Part shown: piece by piece, positions 47,939 through 56,117 of the stretch | Numbering within the stretch: the stretch's first letter is position 1 | How the letters are laid out: every line of letters starts with the position of its first letter | Assembly: GCA_046291695.1 (NCBI GenBank) | Contig: JBKBSO010000013.1 | Coordinates: forward strand, 1 to 64,000 | Direction of reading: 5' to 3' | From: PNNG01 sp046291695 | GTDB lineage: Bacteria > Bacteroidota > Bacteroidia > UBA7662 | DNA length: 64,000 nt | Notes under the pieces: generated by a model | Told to the model about the DNA's origin: nothing | The model's input: the letters and a program-made list of their open reading frames with translations, nothing else | The model's database searches: none | Made by a program: the position numbers and the translations under genes

Positions 47939-47952
47939 GGGTATTAATACCC
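47939..47952. repeat. GGGTATTAATACCC palindrome after the TauE-like gene
   Basis: A perfect 14-bp palindrome ten bases after the stop at 47929, without a T tract. It could be a weak terminator or a regulatory site for the gene at 48098. Confidence 0.3.
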
Positions 47953-48097
47953 TGAGGGCGGGATGCCGTAATCATACTGGTCTGCCTTGTGGCGGGTATT
48001 TTTGATTGCTTGCTGCCTATTTTGAACACAGGATACTCGTTGTATGCCAATTTGTTTTTAGCTTAGGCGTCAGAAGCATAAATGCTTTAAAAAATCT

Positions 48098-50719
48098 ATG
48101 AAAAAACTATGCTTGGTTTTGCTCCTGTGGGTTGGTCTTCAGGATGTATTGGCACAACAAGTAATTCCACTTCCCTTCTTGGTGAAATCGGATATGTGTG
48201 TGGTAAATGATTCGCTGATTTATGTTTCCCGCCTGGATTCGGGACTGTTGGTTTACCCCGGATTTGGTTCCTTTCTACCGGTAAGCTTTCAGCTTCCGAT
48301 TACCCGTATTTATGCGCTGACCTATTTGAACGGCGATTTGTGGGTGGGGACGGCCTCTGGTTTATTTCGGGTGAACAATGGGGTGGTAAGTCAATTTAGC
48401 CCAACCCTGTCTAATTTTGATGCCGATACAGTTTTCAGCTTGGCCGTTACTACCAATGCCGTAGTGGCTGGTACTAATGTAGGCTTGCTCGTGCAGCAGA
48501 CAGGGGCCTGGCAGCGCTTCGACACCAGCAACAGTGCTTTGCTGTCGAACCGGGTAACTAGGGTAAAGACTTGGCAAAATGAGATAGGCATTGTGGCTGA
48601 TGGAGCGGCCTATGTAGTGAGTGGCGGGCAGCTGCAAGCCCTTAATTTGCAATTGCCCGGTACAATTACCGCAGTGCAGCCAACACCGTTCGGACAAAAT
48701 ATCATCGCCACAACCTTACAATCCTACCGTCAAATTCCAGGTGTGACCCCTTCGGCCTTGCCCTATGTGAGCAATGCAGCAGACATTACCATTGTAGGCA
48801 ATGAAGCTATCCTGTATGGTCCCAACATCATTTCGGGGGTGAATAGTCAGGAGGCTTGGTTTCGAAATGCCGCCTTTGCCGCTTCCATGATACCTACCGG
48901 GCATGCCGGACGCATACAGACTTCAGCTTCCGGAAAAGTATATATGATGTCGCGTATGAATATACAAGTCATAAACAGTGTAAATTTTGTAGATGATGGG
49001 GCCAATTCCTTTAACCGGAAGGAGCTCGACATCAATCAGGTACAAGCTCTTTATTTGAATGGCGGAGATATGTTTTGGGATAGAGGTGCCACCAATAACG
49101 CGCGTTACAATGTGCCGAAAGTTACCGATAGTCTCATGCCCAAGAAGCACAGCTTATTTGCCATGAGTCCCTGGATTGGGGGCATGCACAGCGGACAGCT
49201 ATATCAAAGTGCACAGACCTACCGCCAAAGTTCGGTTGGAGGCATTTCGTACCGTTCAGGACCGCTTGATAGCTTGGGCGAACGGTTGCCGCAAGAAGCT
49301 GACTATGACCGGTTGTGGAAGATTAACCGCTTAGAAGTGGAGTTGTTTAAGTATGCGTGGCAACAGGGCACCGTGCAAAATGGATATTATGTGCCGCGTT
49401 CCGACTTCAGGGAGTGGCCGGGTAACCGGCCAGGTGGTGGTGTTTTAGCGCCTTATCACGATGAGAACGGTGATGGCATCTACCGCTGGCAGGATGGTGA
49501 TTATCCTTTGATTAAAGGTGATCAGGCCATTTGGATGGTGTTTAATGATAGGGATCCGCGCCGCACGCTGGAATTACCTGCTCTGGGACTCGAAGTGCAT
49601 TGTATGGCCTATGCTTATGTGTGCGACAGCGCTTCTGGGCTAGATTCCGTAATTAATTATACCACATTTTTGGACTATAAAGTCATCAATCGTTCGAACA
49701 GGACCTATAGCGATACCTATATTTCCATCTGGGCAGATGGGGATGTGGGAAATCCTACCGATGATTATGTGGGTATGGATGTGCAAGGCAATGGATTTTA
49801 CTTTTACAATGGCGATGACGATGACGAGGGCATACAAGGCTACGGGTTGAACCCGCCTGCACAAGGAATTTATCAACTCAAAGGGCCATTGGCACCCGTC
49901 GGTGATGGCATTGACAACAATCGGAATGGTCAAATTGACGAAGCAGGCGAGGATGTGGCCTTCAGTAGATTTATTTATTATAATAATGATGGTTTGCCGA
50001 ATGGAAACCCAACTACTGCAGCGCATTTCCACAATTACGCTCGCGGCATTTGGAAAGACAATACGCCGATGGTGTTTGGTGGTTCGGGTTACCCGGGTAC
50101 GATGGGCTCTACTACTACTCCGGCTAACTTTATGTTTCCTGCTAGCAGCGACCCTACCGGCTGGGGCATTGGCGGAAACACCCAAAGCCCGGTGAGCGCA
50201 CCCTTCAATTGGTCGGAGCTAAATCCTGGTCCCGGAACCAGTGCTAATGTGCCTTCTGATAGGAGGGGGATGGCAGCTATGGGGCCATTCAATATGGGAT
50301 CGGGCGAAACGCAAAGCATGACCTTGGCCCTAATTTGGAGCAGGGGGAGCAATGGGGCTCAAAGTTCTGTACAAAAGTTGCTTACCCAAGATGCTCCGCT
50401 TATCAAACAATGGCACGCCCAAAACACCTTTCCCAGCTGCCTCGATTTGAGTACTGTAAATGTGCGGCCTTTGACGAAGCCTGCCTTACAGGCGAAGCTT
50501 TATCCCAATCCGGCACAGAGCAGGGTGCATGTGGCCTTTGAGCGTGCCGAGCCTGCGGAGGTTCAGTTTTTCGATATGCAAGGACGCTTGGTGTTTTCGA
50601 CATTGCTGGAAGCTGGTTATCAACACGAGCTGAATATCGAAAGGCTGAGTCCAGGCATTTACTTGGTGCAATTGCGGCAAAACGAGGCCATCAAACAACT
50701 GCGCATGGTGAAGCACTAG
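48098..50719 (+). CDS. Large T9SS-secreted protein with calcium-loop segments
   Basis: 873 residues, signal peptide MKKLCLVLLLWVGLQDVLAQ. The N-terminal 250 residues repeat short beta-propeller-like blades (LTYLNGDLWVGTASGLFRVN). The middle carries aspartate-rich calcium-type loops (DENGDGIYRWQDGDYP; YFYNGDDDDEGIQGYG; DGIDNNRNGQIDEAGED), a composition seen in many uncharacterised Bacteroidota surface proteins. The C-terminus is a type A sorting domain: LYPNPAQSRVHVAF, FFDMQGRLVF, SPGIYLVQL. It is predicted to be secreted through the outer membrane by T9SS. A hairpin at 50746-50773 follows. Confidence 0.85.
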   Translation: MKKLCLVLLLWVGLQDVLAQQVIPLPFLVKSDMCVVNDSLIYVSRLDSGLLVYPGFGSFLPVSFQLPITRIYALTYLNGDLWVGTASGLFRVNNGVVSQFSPTLSNFDADTVFSLAVTTNAVVAGTNVGLLVQQTGAWQRFDTSNSALLSNRVTRVKTWQNEIGIVADGAAYVVSGGQLQALNLQLPGTITAVQPTPFGQNIIATTLQSYRQIPGVTPSALPYVSNAADITIVGNEAILYGPNIISGVNSQEAWFRNAAFAASMIPTGHAGRIQTSASGKVYMMSRMNIQVINSVNFVDDGANSFNRKELDINQVQALYLNGGDMFWDRGATNNARYNVPKVTDSLMPKKHSLFAMSPWIGGMHSGQLYQSAQTYRQSSVGGISYRSGPLDSLGERLPQEADYDRLWKINRLEVELFKYAWQQGTVQNGYYVPRSDFREWPGNRPGGGVLAPYHDENGDGIYRWQDGDYPLIKGDQAIWMVFNDRDPRRTLELPALGLEVHCMAYAYVCDSASGLDSVINYTTFLDYKVINRSNRTYSDTYISIWADGDVGNPTDDYVGMDVQGNGFYFYNGDDDDEGIQGYGLNPPAQGIYQLKGPLAPVGDGIDNNRNGQIDEAGEDVAFSRFIYYNNDGLPNGNPTTAAHFHNYARGIWKDNTPMVFGGSGYPGTMGSTTTPANFMFPASSDPTGWGIGGNTQSPVSAPFNWSELNPGPGTSANVPSDRRGMAAMGPFNMGSGETQSMTLALIWSRGSNGAQSSVQKLLTQDAPLIKQWHAQNTFPSCLDLSTVNVRPLTKPALQAKLYPNPAQSRVHVAFERAEPAEVQFFDMQGRLVFSTLLEAGYQHELNIERLSPGIYLVQLRQNEAIKQLRMVKH

Positions 50720-50745
50720 GTCCTAACAAGCGAAAAAACTGTTAA

Positions 50746-50773
50746 GCGTCTGACTAAGCCATTGGTCAGGCGT
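50746..50773. terminator. Hairpin between convergent genes, possibly bidirectional
   Basis: CGTCTGAC (50747-50754) pairs with GTCAGGCG (50765-50772) with one G-U. It lies between the T9SS gene ending at 50719 and the convergent gene ending at 50777. The flanking T/A runs are imperfect, so termination strength is uncertain. Confidence 0.4.
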
Positions 50774-50776
50774 TCT

Positions 50777-51481
50777 TCATTTCTCGCTTTTTTTGCTGTT
50801 GTACTTATCATGCAAGCCAATACCCTGCATGATTTGCGGAAGGTACTTTTGAATGCGTTGGCTGCGGGTTTGCGATTGTTTGGCTTGGTTGAAGTGAAAC
50901 AGATAGCCTTTTTGTCGGCCCGGGGTTAGCGCGTAAAAAGCGGCTTCGAAGGCGGGGTCGGCCTCAAACATGCTTTGCAGTTCTGCAGGGAAAGCGATAT
51001 CGGCCACCGATTGTTTGGGCACAACCAAGCCCGCCTTTTCTACTTCAACAGCTTGATACACCAGGCTTTTAATGGTGCTAAGATGTTGCTCGAGCATGGT
51101 TAGCCCCTTCAGCCTGATGAGGCGGCTTTCGTGTGCATTTGGTCCGGGTTTTTGAAGCAGTCCGCTATCATCAGCCAGCAAAGCCCCTTTCATGAAACCC
51201 AGGCTCACCGCCTCGCGCAATGCGCCCAAAAGCACAATGTTTTTGCCCTGATGGGTGTAGCAGGGCACGCCCCATTTGATGTTTTCTTCAAGTCCGCAGT
51301 CGCGTAAAACCGCTCTGCAAGCCTGCAGCAAGTCATGCCAGGGGTGCACCTTGCATTGTGGACTGTCGTAAAAATCGCAGCGTCCGCAGCCCGAACGCAG
51401 GTAAGCTTCAAAGTTGGTGGGGAGTTGCGGGTGGTTAGCGGTCATGAACACGGTTTTGTAATGGCCAAGATGCGTCTGCAA
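50777..51481 (-). CDS. DUF1801/YdeI family protein
   Basis: 234 residues. The N-terminal half matches DUF1801 (LEENIKWGVPCYTHQGKNIV, then GFMKGALL) and the C-terminal third the YdeI/OmpD-associated part (IAFPAELQSMFEADPAFEAA, then FYALTPGRQKGYLFHFNQ, with a QAKQSQTR helix). The start may be the ATG at 51445. Near the N-terminus CGRCDFYDSPQC could bind a metal. Function in the cell is unknown; related proteins have been connected to stress and antimicrobial-peptide resistance. It is convergent with the large T9SS gene. Confidence 0.85.
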   Translation of the reverse strand: MQTHLGHYKTVFMTANHPQLPTNFEAYLRSGCGRCDFYDSPQCKVHPWHDLLQACRAVLRDCGLEENIKWGVPCYTHQGKNIVLLGALREAVSLGFMKGALLADDSGLLQKPGPNAHESRLIRLKGLTMLEQHLSTIKSLVYQAVEVEKAGLVVPKQSVADIAFPAELQSMFEADPAFEAAFYALTPGRQKGYLFHFNQAKQSQTRSQRIQKYLPQIMQGIGLHDKYNSKKSEK

Positions 51482-52037
51482 AATACGAATCTCGGGGATA
51501 AGACGTAAAAGGCGGGGAATGGCTTAGTCCAATGGGTAGCTGGCTGATTATGAACATTTATAATTCATCGCTCGGGCAAAGCCCTCGCCATTCAGTATTC
51601 TATACCGTTTCGGTAAGCATTAAAGGGTGCAATACTTGGTAAATTTACGTTTTTTTACCTCCTAATGGCCGTGGTTTTCAACGTAGATTACGCAGATACC
51701 ACAGATAGCTTGTGCGGCCAATAGACAAGGAAGAATGCCAAACGCGCTGTGCATTGCACAAATTTTTGGATTACTAACCGCTTTTGATTAGCAATGCGTT
51801 GGATTACGGAGAAGTAACCGTTACAACCAAGGTTTTTTCAACCAACGCATTGATTCATTAACTAAACGATATTGAATGCCAAAACTTTGCGCCTTCCGTA
51901 CAGGTCTTTTCTTCGTTTTGTGGTTCTCACTTCACACAATAATCCCTGAAGACATTAAGATACCAGAGGCTTAATCAGCTTAAGGGAATATGCAGCAAAA
52001 ACCGGCTGTCAAGCGTATTTTGCTTCCTTTACAAGCA
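51482..52037. other. Non-coding region holding a dispersed repeat
   Basis: About 555 bp with no gene. The repeat at 51664-51880 occupies its middle; the rest has only short unrelated frames. Confidence 0.6.
51664..51880 (+). repeat. Dispersed repeat, copy 2 (inverted relative to 25845)
   Basis: 217 bp that match, in reverse orientation, 25845-26061. It begins AATGGCCGTGGTTTTCAAC and ends TTAACTAAACGATATTGAA. No coding capacity. See the paired entry for the matching blocks. Confidence 0.7.
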
Positions 52038-52571
52038 TTACCGCTCCAAAATTCGCTTTAAATTCGCCAGGTTTTCTTGTTGGGCCTTGGCAATCATGGA
52101 CCGGCCAAGCCAATAACCCATGAGGTTGCCGGGGTAGGGGTCGTTGCCGTAAAATTCACTGGTGACCAGGGTTTGATTGGGCGTAATGGCCTCGTAAAGC
52201 GTGGCAGCCTTGGCTTCGCCTTCCCAGGGACGGATGAATTTGAGGTCTACATCCATGCGGCTGTCGGTAAGTCCGGTGATGGTTTGGTAACCTTCTCCTA
52301 CATTTTTATTGTCGCTGTTCCAATACTGCTGGGCCCCTACAGTGCCGTCTTCGCCCGTAATGAGCGGACTTAAATCGGGATCTTCCATCACCCAAATGCT
52401 GTAATGCTTTTGGTTGTCGAGGATGCGCACATAGTCTTTTACCACTGCGGCAGGGGCCTCGATGGTTTCGGCTACGCTTACGGTATAGGTTTTTGGGGTG
52501 AGAGCCGCAGCAATCAAGAATAGGGCAACCAGACTAATCAAGGCAATGCCCACGATTTTGAGAATTTTCAT
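52038..52571 (-). CDS. SRPBCC/polyketide-cyclase-like membrane-anchored protein
   Basis: 177 residues: an N-terminal membrane anchor (ILKIVGIALISLVALFLIAA) and a START/SRPBCC-type helix-grip domain typical of polyketide_cyc2 proteins (YTVSVAETIEAPAAVVKDYV; YQTITGLTDSRMDVDLKFIR). Such folds bind hydrophobic ligands; no ligand or reaction is known here. Monocistronic, with a TACATTTG -7 element on the minus strand. Confidence 0.82.
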   Translation of the reverse strand: MKILKIVGIALISLVALFLIAAALTPKTYTVSVAETIEAPAAVVKDYVRILDNQKHYSIWVMEDPDLSPLITGEDGTVGAQQYWNSDNKNVGEGYQTITGLTDSRMDVDLKFIRPWEGEAKAATLYEAITPNQTLVTSEFYGNDPYPGNLMGYWLGRSMIAKAQQENLANLKRILER

Positions 52572-52592
52572 GCTGATGGTGTTTTAGGGAAT

Positions 52593-52600
52593 CAAATGTA
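52593..52600 (-). promoter_or_regulatory. -7 element TACATTTG before the SRPBCC gene
   Basis: Read on the minus strand the motif matches TAnnTTTG and ends 21 bases before the ATG at 52571. No -33 TTG at the normal distance. Confidence 0.4.
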
Positions 52601-52873
52601 AAAATATATATTTGTAAACATCTTATATATAGGGTTTTTATTTCATGCTGTCAGCCTGAGTGTTGGTTTCGATGCGCAGTTTTGTGATCTCGTAAACCTG
52701 GCGCATAACCAGATTCAAAGCACCCAGAAGGGGTGCGATGTTTATAGAATATCGATTAATCTTACATCAACCGGCCCAGAAAAGGTCGCAGGGATTGTTT
52801 TTTGCTCCGCAGATGTGCTGTTCCTATGCGTCGTATCGGGACTTCCGGTTAAAAGAACATCATTTTGACCTTG
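52601..52873. other. Non-coding region between the SRPBCC gene and the toxin remnant
   Basis: About 270 bp, AT-rich at its left end (ATATATATTT), with nothing recognisable apart from the promoter region of the SRPBCC gene. Confidence 0.4.
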
Positions 52874-53190
52874 CTATATGTCTCCTCTTTGCTGTTTGTT
52901 TAACTTATCCGGGTCTTGACGTGTGTCAAATACATCCGTTATGAGTATCCCTTCTTGTACAGGTTTGTACAGGATTTTGTAATTGCCCCTTATCACAATC
53001 GATGGCCTTCTCCCAGCTGCACGAGGCCAGGTTCTATTTGTCCTGAGAGAGGCTGGTCCTTTAATTGCTTAGTTGCTGAAAGGATGTCTTTGGTTATACG
53101 TTGGGCAAGCTCCCGACTACCTTTTTGTTTGTAGTAGGTATAAATAGCTGAGAGCATCTGAATCGAAAAATCCGACCACAGTATTTTCAT
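52874..53190 (-). pseudogene. ParE/RelE-type toxin with a single-base frameshift
   Basis: From the ATG at 53190 the frame reads MKILWSDFSIQMLSAIYTYY and on through SGQIEPGLVQLGEGHR, then meets TGA at 52993-52995. The next frame, from about 52999, continues IVIRGNYKILYKPVQEG and ILITDVFDTRQDPDKL to a stop at 52874, which is the conserved C-terminal half of ParE toxins. Restoring one base after CAT-CG gives a normal toxin of about 105 residues. It is either inactivated or a sequencing error. It lies four bases after the antitoxin stop. Confidence 0.8.
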
Positions 53191-53194
53191 GCGG

Positions 53195-53437
53195 CTACCA
53201 GTTAGCCAGGTCTTTTTCAAGTTGTTCTTGAGTAACTACCCTGCCGTTTAAATAATCGTCCGAGGCTTTTTTTGCTCTTTTTACCAAATCTTCAACAGAA
53301 ATTTGATCGAAGGATGTGGTCGGGTCATCCTGCTTTTGTAAATCACCTATGGCTGATTCAATCATAGCGAAACGCTTTTCATCCTGAAGTCCGATGAGAT
53401 ATGCAATCGCTTTAAGTTTTCTTGCTTGAAGATCCAT
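53195..53437 (-). CDS. Antitoxin of the ParE-like pair
   Basis: 80 residues. The N-terminus (MDLQARKLKAIAYLIGLQDE) has the short helical pattern of antitoxins found before RelE/ParE toxins in Bacteroidota; the rest is acidic and helical (SVEDLVKRAKKASDDYLNGR, then VVTQEQLEKDLANW). The toxin gene starts four bases downstream. With the toxin broken, the antitoxin may persist as a leftover or as a regulator. Its promoter region at 53449-53464 is palindromic. Confidence 0.75.
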   Translation of the reverse strand: MDLQARKLKAIAYLIGLQDEKRFAMIESAIGDLQKQDDPTTSFDQISVEDLVKRAKKASDDYLNGRVVTQEQLEKDLANW

Positions 53438-53448
53438 AGCAGTGCTTT

Positions 53449-53464
53449 GTACAAATATACAATG
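53449..53464 (-). promoter_or_regulatory. Palindromic promoter/operator of the ParE-like pair
   Basis: On the minus strand TTGTATATTTGTACAA contains a perfect inverted repeat TTGTA-N6-TACAA whose centre is the -7 element TATATTTG (53454-53461). It ends 11 bases before the antitoxin ATG at 53437. An antitoxin bound here would block RNA polymerase directly. Confidence 0.55.
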
Positions 53465-53633
53465 GCTTTTTCGAAAATGCTTGAGCCAATTGCATCATCA
53501 GCAACTTGAATGCATCGCCCAAAGGCTCATTTAGGGGAATTGCCGAATGATCACGTTGATTTACACAACTAAACTTTATCTCAACAAAAATAAAATTCAG
53601 TTTATTTTGAACTAAACAAAAAAAAACTTTCTA

Positions 53634-53641
53634 TAACTTTG
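53634..53641 (+). promoter_or_regulatory. -7 element TAACTTTG before the GbsR-like gene
   Basis: Matches TAnnTTTG and ends four bases before the ATG at 53646. A TTG at 53607-53609 is 24 bases upstream, slightly too far for a consensus promoter. Confidence 0.5.
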
Positions 53642-53645
53642 CCCC

Positions 53646-54146
53646 ATGGACATCAATGATGAAGTAAAGCCGCAACTTTCCCCCGAAAAGCAAGCCTACT
53701 TGCAAGAGTTTGGTTTATTCTTCGAAAAACTGGGTCCAGGCCGTATTGCCGGGCTCATTTTGGGCTATTTGCTGGTCAGCGACCGGGCTGAGGTGTCGTT
53801 TAACGAGTTGGTAGCCGGGCTCGATGCCAGCAAGGCCTCGGTTCACAACCAGCTGAAAATGCTGGAGCAAATGGGTTTTGTAAAAAGCCTGCGTTTTACG
53901 GGCGATCGCAAAACCTATTACCGCATTGGCGCCCGCGATATGGGCGAAATGACTGTGAAGCGCATGGGCATGACCGTGGTGTTTGTATCGCTTATGCGCA
54001 AAGGCCTGGAGCTCAAGGAAAACCAGCACGACGATGCCGCCAATTTTTTGCGCGATACAGCCGGTTTTTACGAATGGCTGCATGGCCGCATGCAAGAGTT
54101 GCTGGCCGAATGGGAACAAATCAGAGATCAACAACCCCCTATATAA
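53646..54146 (+). CDS. GbsR/MarR family transcription regulator
   Basis: 166 residues. A winged-helix domain (about 25-95; GRIAGLILGYLLVSDRAEVS, then FNELVAGLDASKASVHNQLK) of the GbsR type, with a wing FTGDRKTYYRIG. The C-terminal helices mediate dimerisation. The next gene starts three bases after its stop, so it is the first gene of the LolA-like/ABC unit and probably autoregulates it. A ligand is not evident; MarR-type factors commonly answer to lipophilic or toxic compounds. Confidence 0.9.
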   Translation: MDINDEVKPQLSPEKQAYLQEFGLFFEKLGPGRIAGLILGYLLVSDRAEVSFNELVAGLDASKASVHNQLKMLEQMGFVKSLRFTGDRKTYYRIGARDMGEMTVKRMGMTVVFVSLMRKGLELKENQHDDAANFLRDTAGFYEWLHGRMQELLAEWEQIRDQQPPI

Positions 54147-54149
54147 ACC

Positions 54150-54896
54150 ATGAAACCCCTATTTACAACCCTCTGTTTGTTGTTTGGCTTATTGGCCAGT
54201 GCGCAAACCCCCGATGCCGCCGACATCATCAGGCGCATGGAAGACAAAATGCGAGGCGAAACAGCCGAAATTACCATGAAAATGACCGTGGTGCGGCCCC
54301 GTTTTACCCGCGAAATGAAAATGAAAAGCTGGAGCAAAGGGCAAGACTACTCGCTCATCCTGTTGCAAGAGCCCGTACGCGACCAGGGCACAGCCTTTCT
54401 CAAACGCAAAAAGGAAATTTGGAACTACGTGCCTTCGGTCGACCGCATGATCAAACTCCCGCCCAGCATGATGTCGCAAAGCTGGATGGGCAGCGATTTT
54501 AGCAACGATGACCTGGTGCGCGAAAGCTCCACCATCAACGATTTTAAACACCGCATTTTGCGATCTGAAATCTACGAAGGCCTCGATTGCTGGGTGATTG
54601 AAATGGTGCCTTTGCCCGGCAGCTCGGTGGTGTACAGCAAGGTGGTGGTGTGGGTGAGCAAGGTTGATTATTACCACCTGCGCACCGAAAACCACGGCGA
54701 TAAAGACGAAAAAGTGAGCATTGTGGCCATGAGCAATATCAAAAAGCTGGGAAATCGTACCCTTCCGGTGCGCATGGAGCTTACTCCGCTCGACAAGCCG
54801 GGGCACAAAACCATTATCGAATACGAAGCAGCGGTGTTTGACGCCCCCATCAGCGAAAGCTTTTTTTCGGTGCAGAACCTCAAATCAGTCCGTTAA
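54150..54896 (+). CDS. LolA-like periplasmic lipid/lipoprotein carrier
   Basis: 248 residues with signal peptide MKPLFTTLCLLFGLLASAQ. The remainder is an LolA-fold outer-membrane lipoprotein-sorting-type protein (DUF4292/PF17131-like; MTVVRPRFTREMKMKSWSKG, DYSLILLQEPVRDQGTAFLK, WNYVPSVDRMIKLPPSMMSQ). LolA-fold proteins shield lipid chains during transit through the periplasm. It is followed, nine bases on, by two FtsX-type permeases, so it is likely their periplasmic partner. Confidence 0.88.
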   Translation: MKPLFTTLCLLFGLLASAQTPDAADIIRRMEDKMRGETAEITMKMTVVRPRFTREMKMKSWSKGQDYSLILLQEPVRDQGTAFLKRKKEIWNYVPSVDRMIKLPPSMMSQSWMGSDFSNDDLVRESSTINDFKHRILRSEIYEGLDCWVIEMVPLPGSSVVYSKVVVWVSKVDYYHLRTENHGDKDEKVSIVAMSNIKKLGNRTLPVRMELTPLDKPGHKTIIEYEAAVFDAPISESFFSVQNLKSVR

Positions 54897-54905
54897 TAAG
54901 GAGGT

Positions 54906-56117
54906 ATGATGTTACTTAAATTAGCCTGGAGGAATTTATGGCGCTCGCGCAAACGTACGCTCATTACAGTGAGTTCGGTGTTTTTTGCGGTGCTGCTGGC
55001 TGTGATGGCCGAAAGTGTGAACCGGGGCTCGCATGACGCCATGATTCGCAACAGTGTAAGTTATTTTACGGGTTATTTGCAGTTGCAAGACTCGGCTTAT
55101 TTCGAGGAGCCTTCGCTTGATTATTGCTTTGGCTGGGACGAAGCCGAAGCCGCTCGTTTTGCCATTCCCGGTGTGAAGCAGCTGATTCCCCGCTTGCAGG
55201 GTTTTGTACTGGCAGCCGGTGGCGATAGAACCCGCGCGGCCTTGGTGTTGGGCATTGATCCAGAAGCCGAACAAGTTCTTAATGGCTTACAAGACCAATT
55301 GCTCAGCGGGGCTTTTGAAGCCGGTGCAGTGGTGTTGGGCGACCGACTGGCTGAGCGCCTGCAACTGGCCCCGGGCGATAGCATTGTGCTGCTGGGTCAG
55401 GGGTACCAAGGTCAGCAAGCGGCGGGTATTTATCGCATCAGCGGTCTGATAAAGCCAACTTCGCCCGAATTGCGCAAGCAGGTGGTGTACCTGCCGCTGG
55501 CCGATGCCCAGGAGCTTTTTGCTGCCTACGACATGGTGAGTTCGGTGCTGGTAATGCCCGACCAACCCAATCGGCTCAGCGGCTTGCAAGGGCAGTTGGC
55601 CGATTTGCTGCCGTCCGATGGGTTTGTGGTGGTGCGCAGTTGGCAAGAGCTGCTGCCCGAACTGCTGGCTGCTATTGAGTTCGACAACGCCAGCAACCGC
55701 ATCATTTTGGTGATTTTATACATCGTCATCGGCTTCGGTATTTTTGGCACTGTACTCACCATGACCCTCGAGCGCCGCAAAGAATTTGGCGTGCTCATCA
55801 GTGTGGGCATGCGACGCGGTCGGCTGGGGCTCATGGCCCTTTACGAGAGTCTGCTCATGGGACTAGTAGGTGTAGCCGCCGGATTGGCAGCGAGTTTGCC
55901 CTTGGTGGTCTGGTTTTATTATCACCCTATCCCCATGGGCGACGAATTGGTGGCCATTTCGGAAGAATTTGGCATTGAACCCCTTATTTATTTTTCGGCC
56001 GATGCTGGCATTTTTAGATCGCAAGCCCTGGTGGTTTTGGGCATGTGCCTGCTGGTGGCCTTGTATCCGGGCTATTACATCAGCCGATTAGACGTACTTA
56101 AAGCCTCCCGCTCATGA
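54906..56117 (+). CDS. ABC transporter permease (FtsX/LolCE-like), first
   Basis: 403 residues, LolC/MacB topology: a first membrane segment near residue 20 (WRNLWRSRKRTLITVSSVFF before it), a large periplasmic domain (about 45-265) and three more segments after 270 with the FtsX motif GIFGTVLTMTLERRKEFGVL. The bases 54898-54905 read AAGGAGGT, a Shine-Dalgarno-like sequence, but directly abutting the ATG at 54906; the second ATG at 54909 gives better spacing. Its stop overlaps the next permease by four bases. Together with the ATPase at 57513 it forms a Lol-type exporter. Confidence 0.92.
   Translation: MMLLKLAWRNLWRSRKRTLITVSSVFFAVLLAVMAESVNRGSHDAMIRNSVSYFTGYLQLQDSAYFEEPSLDYCFGWDEAEAARFAIPGVKQLIPRLQGFVLAAGGDRTRAALVLGIDPEAEQVLNGLQDQLLSGAFEAGAVVLGDRLAERLQLAPGDSIVLLGQGYQGQQAAGIYRISGLIKPTSPELRKQVVYLPLADAQELFAAYDMVSSVLVMPDQPNRLSGLQGQLADLLPSDGFVVVRSWQELLPELLAAIEFDNASNRIILVILYIVIGFGIFGTVLTMTLERRKEFGVLISVGMRRGRLGLMALYESLLMGLVGVAAGLAASLPLVVWFYYHPIPMGDELVAISEEFGIEPLIYFSADAGIFRSQALVVLGMCLLVALYPGYYISRLDVLKASRS

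Noticed and set aside
47939..47952. GGGTATTAATACCC as a second copy of the 18-bp palindrome
   Set aside because: The half-sites are in the opposite order (GGGTAT...ATACCC versus ATACCC...GGGTAT), so it is not the same element.
54898..54905. AAGGAGGT as a strong Shine-Dalgarno site
   Set aside because: It directly abuts the ATG at 54906, too close for normal use; only the ATG at 54909 could use it, and the phylum generally does not rely on such sites.
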